This document shows positions 15,471 through 23,338 of a DNA stretch of 23,376 bases, one piece after another. Source of the stretch: Proteobacteria bacterium SG_bin4. Lineage in GTDB: Bacteria > Pseudomonadota > Gammaproteobacteria > Burkholderiales > Nitrosomonadaceae. The stretch's first letter is position 1; every line of letters starts with the position of its first letter. The notes under the pieces were generated by a model. The model was not told the origin of the DNA. It worked only from the letters and a program-made list of their open reading frames with translations, and did not search any database. The translations under genes and the position numbers were made by a program. The stretch spans positions 1-23,376 of the forward strand of contig LWDH01000048.1 of NCBI GenBank assembly GCA_002083395.1, given 5' to 3'.

Positions 15471-17222
15471 ATGGAATATTTCAGCAATATGAAAATTGGG
15501 AACAAGTTGATTGGATCGTTTGCAATTTTGCTTTGTATCACTGCTTTTTTGGGTTTGTTTTCTTTAACACAATTAAACAATCTTAATACTGCATCGACTG
15601 AAATAACCGGTAATTGGTTGCCTGCATCGAAAGTCGCAGCGGAAATGAATATCCAGACCTCCGATCTGCGCATTGCTGAAATGAGTCATGTCCTTTCCAC
15701 TACCGATCAAGACATGCAGCGTTATGAAAAAAACATAGCCGAACTGACGCTGGCGCTTGAAAATAACCGCAAGGAATCTGCAAAGCTTGTAGCTAATCCG
15801 GAAGAACAGAAAATTTTTGACAGTTTTTCCAGGAAATGGGAAGCCTATTTGATTGAACATCACAAGTTGATCGATCTTTCCCGCGCCAATAAAACTGAAG
15901 AAGCACGAGCGCACATGAATGGCCCCTCGCTTCAGCTATTCGACGAAATGAGCGCTGAATTAGTCAAGCTGGTTGACCTTAACACCGCGGGAGGCATTGC
16001 CGCCAGCAAAGTCGCCGACCAGACCTATGCCATGTCACAAACGCTCATCATCTCAATGCTGCTAATTGCCATCGCAATCGGACTGACAATGGCCGTATTG
16101 GTAACACGCAGCCTAGTGGCGCAATTAGGGGGCGAACCAAAATACGCGGCGGAAGTGATGCAAAAAATTTCTCACGGCGATTTGTCCAGTCTGATCGAAG
16201 TCAATGCGAAATATCCGCAAAGCATGCTATTTGCCATGAAAGAAATGCAAGACAATCTGGTCAAAATTGTCTCTGAAGTCCGATCCAGCACTGAAACAAT
16301 CGGCACGGCGTCGGAAGAAATCGCCCACGGCACAATCGATCTGAGTCAACGCACCGAAGAGCAAGCATCCAGTTTGGAAGAAACAGCATCATCAATGGAA
16401 GAGCTTACGTCCACGGTAAAACAAAATGCGGACAATGCCCGCCAAGCCAATCAACTGGCTGCGGGTGCTTCCGAAGTAGCGATGAAAGGCGGTGCTGTTG
16501 TTGGTGAAGTGGTGCAAACCATGAATTCGATCAATGATAGCTCCAAAAAGATTGTCGACATTATCAGCGTGATCGATGGTATCGCTTTTCAAACCAACAT
16601 CTTAGCTTTAAACGCCGCCGTCGAAGCAGCGCGTGCAGGTGAACAAGGCCGCGGTTTTGCAGTAGTCGCAACGGAAGTGCGCACATTGGCGCAACGTTCC
16701 GCAACCGCCGCCAAAGAGATTAAGGACTTGATCAATGATTCAGTCACCAAAGTGGAGGATGGTAGCCGCTTAGTCGATGAAGCGGGTACGACAATGGAAG
16801 AAATCGTTAATGCTGTTCAACGCGTAACCGACATCATCAGCGAAATTTCCGCCGCTTCACACGAACAAAGCACGGGCATCGAACAGGTGAATCAAGCCGT
16901 ATCGCAGATGGATCAAGTGACGCAACAAAATGCAGCGTTGGTCGAAGAAGCAGCCGCCGCCACTGAATCAATGAAAGAGCAAGCACAGACTTTAATTCAA
17001 GCTGTCAGCACTTTTAAATTGTCTCGTGACACCGCCCATCAAATCGCTATGCCAATCAAAAGGAGCAATCGTCCGGCGCTAGCCAAATTGCCGAATCGGG
17101 GCTCGGCAACAAAAAACAAACTCTTACCAGCCAGCAACCAGAATAATCCGGATTCTTCGATGACTCATGAACCGAAAAAAGTGGCAACAGCCGGCGGCGG
17201 GGATAGCTGGGAAGAGTTTTAA
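15471..17222 (+). CDS. Methyl-accepting chemotaxis protein with WEEF tether
   Basis: A 583-residue chemoreceptor. The first transmembrane segment is near residues 10-30, the periplasmic domain (about 31-188) looks like a four-helix-bundle 4HB_MCP sensor, and the second transmembrane segment is near 190-213. A short HAMP-like stretch follows, then the long coiled-coil signalling domain. The conserved hairpin tip is IDGIAFQTNILALNAAVEAA RAGEQGRGFAVVA, which contacts CheA and CheW. Methylation-region Glu/Gln pairs flank it. The C-terminus ends DSWEEF after a flexible linker, a CheR/CheB tether pentapeptide. AGGGGAAGAG precedes the start. No other chemotaxis gene is nearby, so it is an orphan receptor; its ligand is unknown. 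Confidence 0.95.
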   Translation: MEYFSNMKIGNKLIGSFAILLCITAFLGLFSLTQLNNLNTASTEITGNWLPASKVAAEMNIQTSDLRIAEMSHVLSTTDQDMQRYEKNIAELTLALENNRKESAKLVANPEEQKIFDSFSRKWEAYLIEHHKLIDLSRANKTEEARAHMNGPSLQLFDEMSAELVKLVDLNTAGGIAASKVADQTYAMSQTLIISMLLIAIAIGLTMAVLVTRSLVAQLGGEPKYAAEVMQKISHGDLSSLIEVNAKYPQSMLFAMKEMQDNLVKIVSEVRSSTETIGTASEEIAHGTIDLSQRTEEQASSLEETASSMEELTSTVKQNADNARQANQLAAGASEVAMKGGAVVGEVVQTMNSINDSSKKIVDIISVIDGIAFQTNILALNAAVEAARAGEQGRGFAVVATEVRTLAQRSATAAKEIKDLINDSVTKVEDGSRLVDEAGTTMEEIVNAVQRVTDIISEISAASHEQSTGIEQVNQAVSQMDQVTQQNAALVEEAAAATESMKEQAQTLIQAVSTFKLSRDTAHQIAMPIKRSNRPALAKLPNRGSATKNKLLPASNQNNPDSSMTHEPKKVATAGGGDSWEEF

Positions 17223-17272
17223 TAATCCCGATCGGCTCTTTATATCAGGTTGATCCGTCCTTTTCACCGGCT

Positions 17273-17304
17273 AACGTGCTTGCGGATACATTCTCAAGCA
17301 CGTT
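17273..17304. repeat. 10-bp perfect inverted repeat at convergent gene ends
   Basis: AACGTGCTTG (17273-17282) and CAAGCACGTT (17295-17304) flank a 12-nt loop. The repeat overlaps the stop of the cyclodeaminase-like gene and lies between it and the chemoreceptor. It could stop or stabilise both transcripts, but neither strand has a U-tract after the stem, so a classical intrinsic terminator is not shown. Confidence 0.45.
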
Positions 17305-18283
17305 GGTAAGCCAACCCGGCGACTGCCAGATCTCCCAATGCCATGCCGCGAAATACGAAGGCTGTCCGCTCGGCATTACTTTGCCGGGGTAGTGCAGCTC
17401 CCGTCACCAAATCGGTCAGATCGCCGTGCACCAGCGCCGGATCGACCAGCGGCTTGGGCATACTGGCCTCCTGTTCCAGATCGTCGACGATTATGCGATC
17501 TAGCACCGGCAGACTGTCTTTCAGCCACGGCGCGGCCAAATCGGTCATGGTGACAAACGCGCCGGGCTTCAACCAATGCGCATCGAGAAACGGCACCAAT
17601 TGCGGCGACAAAGTCACCGATGTGACAATCAAATCCGCATCGCGAATCGCTGCTTCGGCTGTTTGGCAGGCGATTGCGGCCAATCCCATGTTTTCAGCGG
17701 ATTGGCAAAAGCTATCACGGCTCGGGCCGCGTGCATACGCACGCACCCCGGTTAACGGAAACAATGCGGCAAACGCTTGCAAATGGCTATGCGCCTGCAC
17801 CCCGCAACCGATGAACGCCGCGACGGAAGCATCCGGACGGGCCAGCCGTTTGGCTGCGACCGCGCTCAAACCGGCTGTCCGTATCGCCGTGACCCAATTG
17901 CCGTCGATTACCGCTAAGGGTAATCCACTACGGCTATCGAGCAACGTCACCAGGGAATTGATGCTCGGCAAGCCTTGCTGCGGGTTATCCGGATTCAGTA
18001 CCAGCGCCTTGACGGCCAGAAACGGCGGATCGTCGGCAGCCGCCAGCGTCGCCATCATGTAGCGGTTATCTGGCGGAGTAATGACTGCTTTGGGTGCATT
18101 CCATGCCTGTTGACGGCTGCGTGCCAGTAGCAAATGTTCGATACTGGCGGCAATTTCGTGGGGATTTAACTGCAAAGATTGCAACGAATCTGCCGATAGA
18201 TAGCGCGGATTTGAACTTTGCGGCTGGCCGCCGGATCCATGCAAGATTCCTGCCGCGCTTCCAGGTTTTTGAAAATTTGTCAT
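17294..18283 (-). CDS. Ornithine cyclodeaminase / mu-crystallin family NAD(P)-dependent enzyme
   Basis: A 329-residue protein. The NAD(P)-binding Rossmann segment is VAAFIGCGVQAHSHLQAFAA (about residues 155-174). Before it lie FLAVKALVLNP, with the Lys that contacts substrate in this family, and WVTAIRTAGLSAVAAKRLARP. Later segments are DLIVTSVTLSPQLVP, AHWLKPGAFVTMTDLAAPWLKD and GDLTDLVTG. The family includes ornithine cyclodeaminase, alanine dehydrogenase of archaea, ketimine reductases and enzymes of siderophore-precursor synthesis; the substrate cannot be read here. No neighbour suggests one. The start ATG at 18283 is divergent from typA. The first 27 residues (rich in Gly, Ser and Gln) are probably not part of the fold. 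Confidence 0.85.
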   Translation of the reverse strand: MTNFQKPGSAAGILHGSGGQPQSSNPRYLSADSLQSLQLNPHEIAASIEHLLLARSRQQAWNAPKAVITPPDNRYMMATLAAADDPPFLAVKALVLNPDNPQQGLPSINSLVTLLDSRSGLPLAVIDGNWVTAIRTAGLSAVAAKRLARPDASVAAFIGCGVQAHSHLQAFAALFPLTGVRAYARGPSRDSFCQSAENMGLAAIACQTAEAAIRDADLIVTSVTLSPQLVPFLDAHWLKPGAFVTMTDLAAPWLKDSLPVLDRIIVDDLEQEASMPKPLVDPALVHGDLTDLVTGAALPRQSNAERTAFVFRGMALGDLAVAGLAYQRA

Positions 18284-18301
18284 CGTATTTTAACCATCGG
18301 C

Positions 18302-18310
18302 TGCTATAAT
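18302..18310 (+). promoter_or_regulatory. Extended -10 promoter element of typA
   Basis: TGCTATAAT combines a perfect TATAAT (18305-18310) with an upstream TG, the extended -10 form that needs little or no -35. It is 48 bases before the typA start codon, which is preceded by GAGGAA at ribosome-binding distance. Confidence 0.6.
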
Positions 18311-18357
18311 ACCGCCCCCAAAGTATCAACTAACAGCTTATTTTTTGAGGAATTATT

Positions 18358-20172
18358 ATGTCTCGTCCTATCCGCAATATCGCCATCATCGCGCACGTCG
18401 ACCACGGCAAAACCACCATGGTTGACAAGCTCCTGCACCAGGCCGGCACCTTCGCCGCGCATCAGCAAGTTTCCGAGCGCGTGATGGATTCCAACGATAT
18501 TGAGCGCGAGCGTGGTATCACCATTTTAGCCAAGAATTGCGCCATCGACTACGAAGGCGTTCACATCAACATCGTCGATACCCCCGGCCACGCCGATTTC
18601 GGCGGTGAAGTGGAACGCGTATTGTCGATGGTCGACGGTGTATTGCTGCTGGTAGACGCGGTGGAAGGTCCGATGCCGCAAACCCGCTTTGTAACCAAAA
18701 AAGCACTGGCGCAAGGCCTGCGCCCGATTGTGGTGATCAACAAAATCGACCGTCCGGGCGCGCGCGCCGGTTGGGTAGTCGATCAAACCTTCGATCTGTT
18801 CGATAAACTTGGCGCCAGCGACGAGCAGCTTGATTTTCCGGTGGTGTACGCTTCCGCGCTGAACGGTTTTGCCACCTTGGACCCGGATAAATCCAGCCCG
18901 GATATGCGCCCGTTGTTCGATACCATTCTCAACCATGTGCCTGCGCCTACCGGCAACCCCGATGAGCCACTGCAACTGCAAATCAGCGCGCTGGATTATT
19001 CCAGCTTCGTCGGACGCATCGGCATCGGCCGCATTCATCGCGGCAAGCTGAAAGCCGGTCAGGAAGTGATGGTGCTCGCGGGCGATAAACCGCCGAAAAA
19101 AGCCAAAGTCAATCAAGTGCTCGGTTTCCGCGGTCTGGAGCGGATACAAATGAAAGAAGCCTTGGCGGGCGACATTGTGCTGATCAACGGCGTAGAAGAG
19201 CTGAGCATCGGCGCTACGCTGGCCGATATCGACCAACCCGAAGCGCTGCCGATGCTGGCGGTTGACGAACCGACCCTGACCATGACATTCCAGGTCAATA
19301 CCTCGCCGTTTGCCGGCCAGGAAGGCAAGTTCGTCACCAGCCGCCAATTGCGCGAACGCCTGGAAAAAGAATTGCTGACCAACGTTGCGCTGCGCATGGA
19401 AGAAACCAATGAAACCGATTCGTTCCTGATTTCCGGCCGTGGCGAATTGCACCTGACCATTCTGCTGGAAAACATGCGCCGCGAAGGTTATGAACTGGCC
19501 GTTTCCCGTCCGCACGTGGTGATCCGCGAAATCGACGGCGTCAAATGCGAGCCGTTTGAAATGCTCACTGTCGACGTCGACGAAGCCAATCAAGGCGCAG
19601 TGATGGAAGCACTCGGTGCGCGCCGCGGCGATTTGCAAGACATGGTATCAGATGCCAAAGGGCGCGTAAGACTGGATTACCGTATTCCGGCACGCGGCTT
19701 GATCGGTTTCCAATCGGAATTCATGACCATGACGCGCGGCACTGGTTTGATGAGCCACGTATTCGACGAATTCGCGCCGATGCGCCCGGAAATCCCGCCG
19801 CGCAGAAACGGCGTACTAATCTCCGCCGAACAAGGCGAAGCTGTCGCGTATGCGCTCTGGAAACTGCAAGACCGCGGCCGCATGTTCGTCAGCCCCGGCG
19901 ATCGTCTGTACGAAGGCATGGTGATCGGCATCCATACCCGCGATAACGATTTGGTCGTGAACCCGATCAAAGGCAAGCAACTGACCAACATCCGCGCATC
20001 GGGAACCGATGAGGCGGTGACGTTAACCCCGCCGATTCAACTCACGCTGGAATCCGCGATTGAATTTATCGCCGACGATGAATTGGTGGAAATCACCCCG
20101 AAAACCATCCGTATCCGCAAACGCTACTTGCTGGAACACGAACGTAAGCGCGCTTCACGCGCGGCAGCATAA
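18358..20172 (+). CDS. typA: TypA/BipA translational GTPase
   Basis: A 604-residue GTPase, the normal length of TypA/BipA. The G domain begins at residue 4: AHVDHGKTT (P-loop), the switch I region RERGITILAKN, DTPGHADFGGEV (G3) and NKIDRPGAR (G4). Domain II and the EF-G-like domains follow, then the TypA-specific C-terminal domain ending in RIRKRYLLEHERKRASRAAA, which binds the ribosomal A site. It is involved in ribosome assembly and in cold or stress adaptation. The gene has its own promoter and a strong terminator. A second partial copy of its last 37 codons exists at 22835. Confidence 0.97.
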   Translation: MSRPIRNIAIIAHVDHGKTTMVDKLLHQAGTFAAHQQVSERVMDSNDIERERGITILAKNCAIDYEGVHINIVDTPGHADFGGEVERVLSMVDGVLLLVDAVEGPMPQTRFVTKKALAQGLRPIVVINKIDRPGARAGWVVDQTFDLFDKLGASDEQLDFPVVYASALNGFATLDPDKSSPDMRPLFDTILNHVPAPTGNPDEPLQLQISALDYSSFVGRIGIGRIHRGKLKAGQEVMVLAGDKPPKKAKVNQVLGFRGLERIQMKEALAGDIVLINGVEELSIGATLADIDQPEALPMLAVDEPTLTMTFQVNTSPFAGQEGKFVTSRQLRERLEKELLTNVALRMEETNETDSFLISGRGELHLTILLENMRREGYELAVSRPHVVIREIDGVKCEPFEMLTVDVDEANQGAVMEALGARRGDLQDMVSDAKGRVRLDYRIPARGLIGFQSEFMTMTRGTGLMSHVFDEFAPMRPEIPPRRNGVLISAEQGEAVAYALWKLQDRGRMFVSPGDRLYEGMVIGIHTRDNDLVVNPIKGKQLTNIRASGTDEAVTLTPPIQLTLESAIEFIADDELVEITPKTIRIRKRYLLEHERKRASRAAA

Positions 20173-20192
20173 TCGCTGACCTTCAAACGACT

Positions 20193-20222
20193 GCGCCGGT
20201 ATTGATCCTACCGGCGCTTTTT
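20193..20222 (+). terminator. Intrinsic terminator of typA
   Basis: GCGCCGGTA and TACCGGCGC form a perfect 9-bp stem around a 7-nt loop, followed directly by a run of T. The stem lies between the convergent typA and beta-propeller genes; on the minus strand no T-run follows, so it probably works mainly for typA. Confidence 0.9.
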
Positions 20223-20226
20223 ATTC

Positions 20227-21273
20227 CTACCTGCTACTCCTCAGCAAATTCGGCGGCAATCCCATCGGCTCGAAATCCTTTAACAATGGCACATCGCTTT
20301 TATTAATCGAACGGATGTCCATATCGTAGGTGCCGTGCGGCCCCCAACTGCCGGTAAATTGCTTGCCGTCCGGCGTAAACGTCCAGCACATATCCTCGCC
20401 GCCGGTATTGACCGCATCGCCGAGATTCACCGGCTGCTGCCATTCGCCGTCGGCGTTTTGCTGCGAAATCCACTCGTCATGCCCGCCGCGCGAACCCAGA
20501 TCCGGCCGCGTACTGGTGATGATCAAGCTCTTGCCGTCTTTCGACAATCCGGTCCAATGCAAATGATCGCGGTGCGGCGAATTGACTTTCAGCCCCAAGC
20601 TTTCAGGCTTCTGCCACACGCCGTCTTTTTTCTCGACCTTCCAGATATCGCTGTCCTGGGTCACGCCGGGCTGGTGGTAGCTGAAATAAATCAGACTGTC
20701 GGACGCGATGATCGGACAATGCTCCTCGCCGGTCGGCGTGTTGATATTCGGCAATTCCGGCACGTCGTTCCAGTTTTTAGCCTCCTGCCACACACCGTCG
20801 ACTTTCTGCACCACGTACAAATCGCCGGACAACATATTGCCCGGCTCGTAGCGCGTGAAATAAATCACATTGCCATCATCGGAAAAGCTCGGCTCCAGCT
20901 CCCACGCCGAAGTATTGATGTTCGGCCCCACCTTGGGATCGATGCCCGGCCCCAGATGGATCGGCTCCTGCCATTCACCGTTGACCAGACGCGACATCCA
21001 GATATCGAAACTGTAATTACCGCCGGGCGACTGGATGCTGCCCTCGCGCGTCGATACAAAAATCGCAGTCTTGCCGTCGGCGCTGTAGGTAATCTCCATC
21101 TCCGAACCGGCCGAATTGATTTTCCCGGCGATGCTGTTCGACACCCGCGGATGCTCCGTCGCCGCACCACTGCCGGAACCGTGCATACCCGGCATCGCGT
21201 GGGAAACGCCCTGCGCCACAGCAAATGCCAGCGGCACGGCTAAAAGTTTTAGATTAATAAATTGCTTTTTCAT
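20227..21273 (-). CDS. Exported PD40 (TolB/WD40-like) beta-propeller protein
   Basis: A 348-residue protein with a signal peptide of about 26 residues (ending SHA before MPG). The mature chain has repeated PD40 blades, each with a DG turn: YSADGKTAIFVSTR, FSDDGNVIYFTRYE, LSKDGKSLIITSTR and FTPDGKQFTGSWGP. GEWQ- and GVWQ-type turns (NGEWQEP, DGVWQEA, DGVWQKP, DGEWQQP) follow the blades. PD40 proteins are periplasmic binding or scaffold proteins, and the ligand is unknown. A His/Met-rich stretch, MPGMHGSG, at the mature N-terminus could bind metal, but this is a guess. The start at 21273 has AGGAGG at the right distance. A collapsed second copy lies at 23033-23338. Confidence 0.88.
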   Translation of the reverse strand: MKKQFINLKLLAVPLAFAVAQGVSHAMPGMHGSGSGAATEHPRVSNSIAGKINSAGSEMEITYSADGKTAIFVSTREGSIQSPGGNYSFDIWMSRLVNGEWQEPIHLGPGIDPKVGPNINTSAWELEPSFSDDGNVIYFTRYEPGNMLSGDLYVVQKVDGVWQEAKNWNDVPELPNINTPTGEEHCPIIASDSLIYFSYHQPGVTQDSDIWKVEKKDGVWQKPESLGLKVNSPHRDHLHWTGLSKDGKSLIITSTRPDLGSRGGHDEWISQQNADGEWQQPVNLGDAVNTGGEDMCWTFTPDGKQFTGSWGPHGTYDMDIRSINKSDVPLLKDFEPMGLPPNLLRSSR

Positions 21274-21339
21274 TGATGGGCCTCCTGTTTCAGCGAATAT
21301 GCTTTTACAAGAATAGGCTGGTGCGTTTGTTATTGCAAT

Positions 21340-22746
21340 TCAATTTTTACCGCTATTCTTTTCCTGCCATGCCGCAAATTCCAACGGCCGCAGACCGAAC
21401 CGAATGACATTTCCGGAATGAAGATTCCGAAATTCCTCCATCACCAGCGCGACAAAACGCTCACGATCGGCCTCGGCCACGGCACCGGGCACTTGGGCGC
21501 GGATCGCTGCTAAGTCGGCTTTAGCGCCGCTACGGACAATAGCTGCGACAAGTGCTGACAACTGGGTGCGATAGCGCAGGCGCACAGCATCCGGCGGCAC
21601 CAGCTGCTGGCGCACGGCGACGTATTGCTGGCAGGAACGCTCGTAGGCGCGCACGAAGATATCGCGCAGCAATTCCACGCGATTGAGCTCATAGATGCCA
21701 AGCAGGGCTTCGATGTAATCCTTCGCGGCGACGTCGATGAAGGACAGCGGCGAGAGGTTATGCCGGATAAAGGGAATGTTGGCGGCCAGCCGGGAAACGC
21801 GCTTATTGACGTCCTCAAACGGTTGCAGGTACGGCAGATGCACCATCAGGAAGAAAGCTTGCTCAAAGGGATCGAGAATTTCGTCCGCCATCTCGATAAC
21901 GACGCCGAATAGCTCCTCGATACGCTGGGGCAGAGCAACCGGCAGATAAACACTGCCGCCGATTTCGACCGGCCGGTTACGCAGGCGGCCGCAAGTTGCG
22001 GGATCGGGCATGAGACCATCCGACAAAAAGGCATGCAACGCGATGATGGTTTCCGGATTAACACCCACATGCTCGGTATCACGCACCAGATATTCAATCG
22101 CCGCCTTGTGATTGAGGATCATCTGGGTTTCCAGCGCATCCTTACCGGCGGCGGCTTGCCCGTATTCGATGAGGCGTTCGGTATCGAGCCGCGAATAGGT
22201 GTTGCCCTCCAATTGCGACGAGGCCCAGGAAAGATCAATCAACAAACGATTGAGAATGTCGCGGGCAAAAGTACCCGCCGGAGCGTCTTCAACCTCTGGC
22301 GTGGCCGGACGGCCAAGGTTGTGCAATTGCGCACGCAGGGATTCGGGGAGATAGGCCGTACTATTCGGGGTATATTGCTCCAGGAAAGACTGCTTGTAAC
22401 TGACCGGCTCCCGCTGTTGCCTGGGCTGACGCACATAACGCCGGATCTCTTCCCCTCCCGACGATACCGGAATATCAACCTCGGTGCCCGGAGAGGCTGC
22501 AACTAAAGCCGGTTCATGTGTCCGGGCGTAGATTATTTGGGATTGGCGGTAACGCAGACTCGGGCCTTTACCGGAAACAAATACCCTTTTCTGATCGGCC
22601 AAGTTTGCAAGACGGCGCTGCAACGTACGGCGGCTGACTATCTCTGCCAATGCCGCATGCAGCGCGTCGATACCAACGCCTTCGATGTGCCGGGCAATCT
22701 CGGCTTCGATCCGCTCGTTCAGATCATCAGTCAGTTTTTTGGGCAT
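21340..22746 (-). CDS. Fic-family protein with N-terminal helix-turn-helix-like region and atypical active site
   Basis: A 468-residue protein. The N-terminal 70 residues (MPKKLTDDLNERIEAEIARH, then SRRTLQRRLANLADQKRVFVSGKG) look like a winged helix-turn-helix, suggesting DNA binding. An inhibitory motif SxxxEG is present as Ser176 to Glu180-Gly181 in ASSQLEGNTYSRL, which marks a class II Fic with its inhibitory helix at the N-terminal side. The Fic motif is QPFEDVNKRVSRL with Gln308 in place of the catalytic His of HPFxxGNGRxxR. The Asn and the Arg pair are kept. Fic proteins usually transfer AMP or other phosphate-linked groups to a hydroxyl; with Gln at this position activity may be altered or lost. 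A group with the same QPFxDVNKR motif exists, so this is a family trait rather than damage. The gene is monocistronic with a well-formed promoter. Confidence 0.88.
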   Translation of the reverse strand: MPKKLTDDLNERIEAEIARHIEGVGIDALHAALAEIVSRRTLQRRLANLADQKRVFVSGKGPSLRYRQSQIIYARTHEPALVAASPGTEVDIPVSSGGEEIRRYVRQPRQQREPVSYKQSFLEQYTPNSTAYLPESLRAQLHNLGRPATPEVEDAPAGTFARDILNRLLIDLSWASSQLEGNTYSRLDTERLIEYGQAAAGKDALETQMILNHKAAIEYLVRDTEHVGVNPETIIALHAFLSDGLMPDPATCGRLRNRPVEIGGSVYLPVALPQRIEELFGVVIEMADEILDPFEQAFFLMVHLPYLQPFEDVNKRVSRLAANIPFIRHNLSPLSFIDVAAKDYIEALLGIYELNRVELLRDIFVRAYERSCQQYVAVRQQLVPPDAVRLRYRTQLSALVAAIVRSGAKADLAAIRAQVPGAVAEADRERFVALVMEEFRNLHSGNVIRFGLRPLEFAAWQEKNSGKN

Positions 22747-22757
22747 AACAAGATTAT

Positions 22758-22816
22758 TTGGCGCGATAGAAAAATTATTACGCCAAAAGACTAACTTTAT
22801 TGGCGTGATTTGTCAA
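22758..22816 (-). promoter_or_regulatory. fic promoter with three TTGGCGYRAT-like sites
   Basis: On the minus strand, TTGACA (22811-22816) and TAGTCT (22788-22793) are separated by 17 bp. Three related sites overlap this region: TTGGCGCGAT (plus strand, 22758-22767), TTGGCGTAAT (minus strand, 22777-22786) and TTGGCGTGAT (plus strand, 22800-22809). The third lies inside the -35/-10 spacer, the second just downstream of the -10. This is a likely operator, and repression by the gene's own helix-turn-helix-like region is the simplest idea. Confidence 0.6.
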
Positions 22817-22834
22817 AATTTGCGTCAATTAGCT

Positions 22835-22951
22835 GCGACTGAATTCATCGCCAACGACGAACTGGTGGAAATCACGCCGAAAACCATCCGCATCCGCAAA
22901 CGCTTCTTGCTCGAACACGAACACAAACGTGCTTCGCGTGTGGCTGCTTAA
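22835..22951 (+). pseudogene. Diverged copy of the typA 3' end (no start, C-terminal fragment only)
   Basis: Encodes 38 residues (ATEFIANDELVEITPKTIRI to RASRVAA and a stop) matching the end of TypA with a few amino-acid changes: D to N, Y to F, R to H and A to V among the 36 residues from EFIA. Twelve of the sixteen codon differences are synonymous. The homology begins abruptly near 22835, next to the fic promoter. No ribosome-binding site or start codon of its own is present, so it is a remnant. Confidence 0.85.
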
Positions 22952-22974
22952 AAGCTGATATCCAAACAAAAGGA

Positions 22975-23010
22975 GCGCCTCGGTATGATTGATACCGGGG
23001 CGCTTTTTTA
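22975..23010 (+). terminator. Second copy of the typA terminator, diverged
   Basis: GCGCCTCGGTAT and ATACCGGGGCGC form a stem (one T-G mispair) followed by a run of T. It holds the same position after the typA fragment as the intact terminator after typA, and differs in sequence while keeping the pairing. Confidence 0.8.
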
Positions 23011-23032
23011 TTCTTTCTACCGCAATAATCAG

Positions 23033-23338
23033 TTAGTCCGCGTTCACTTTACTGCTTTTCAGTAAATTGGGCGGCGGACCGAGCGGATGTCCATGTCGTA
23101 CGTGCCGTGCGGCCCCCAACTGCCGGTGAAATGCTTACCGTCCGGCGTAAACATCCAGCACATATCCTCACCGCCGGTATTAATGGTATCGCCGAGATTC
23201 ACCGGCTCCTGCCACTCGCCATTCGCCAGATGCGACATCCAGATATCAAAACTGTAATTCCCGCCAGGCGATTGAACACTGCCTGTACGCGTCGACACAA
23301 AATCGCCGTTTTCCCATCGGTGCTGTAAGTAATCTCCG
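23033..23338 (-). pseudogene. Collapsed copy of the PD40 beta-propeller gene
   Basis: Matches the intact gene at 20227-21273 in three blocks. The 5' block (VSTRTGSVQSPGGNYSFDIW to ANGEWQEP) runs straight into the last blade (VNLGDTINTGGEDMCWMF). The missing 531 nt in the intact gene lie between two near-identical direct repeats at 20432-20449 and 20963-20980. A second deletion of about 45 nt near the 3' end changes the frame after MDIRS, and a single base is missing in an A-run near 23301. The 5' end with the signal peptide is absent: homology stops at about 23338. It cannot make a working propeller. Confidence 0.85.

Noticed and set aside
18526..19638. 370-codon open frame on the minus strand inside typA
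   Set aside because: It is the antisense shadow of a strongly conserved typA; the translated sequence shows no family resemblance and no ribosome-binding site.
20335..21243. 302-codon plus-strand open frame opposite the PD40 gene
   Set aside because: The minus-strand gene has a signal peptide, a perfect ribosome-binding site and PD40 repeats; the plus-strand frame has none of these.
22685..22951. 88-codon plus-strand open frame containing the typA fragment
   Set aside because: Its first 50 codons are antisense to the fic start and promoter. Only the last 38 codons are typA-like, so it is a chance fusion and is listed as a remnant.
23059..23298. The 79-codon PD40-like frame as a functional short gene
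   Set aside because: It lacks the signal peptide and most blades, its ATG-like start is internal to the homologous region, and frame-shifting deletions flank it.
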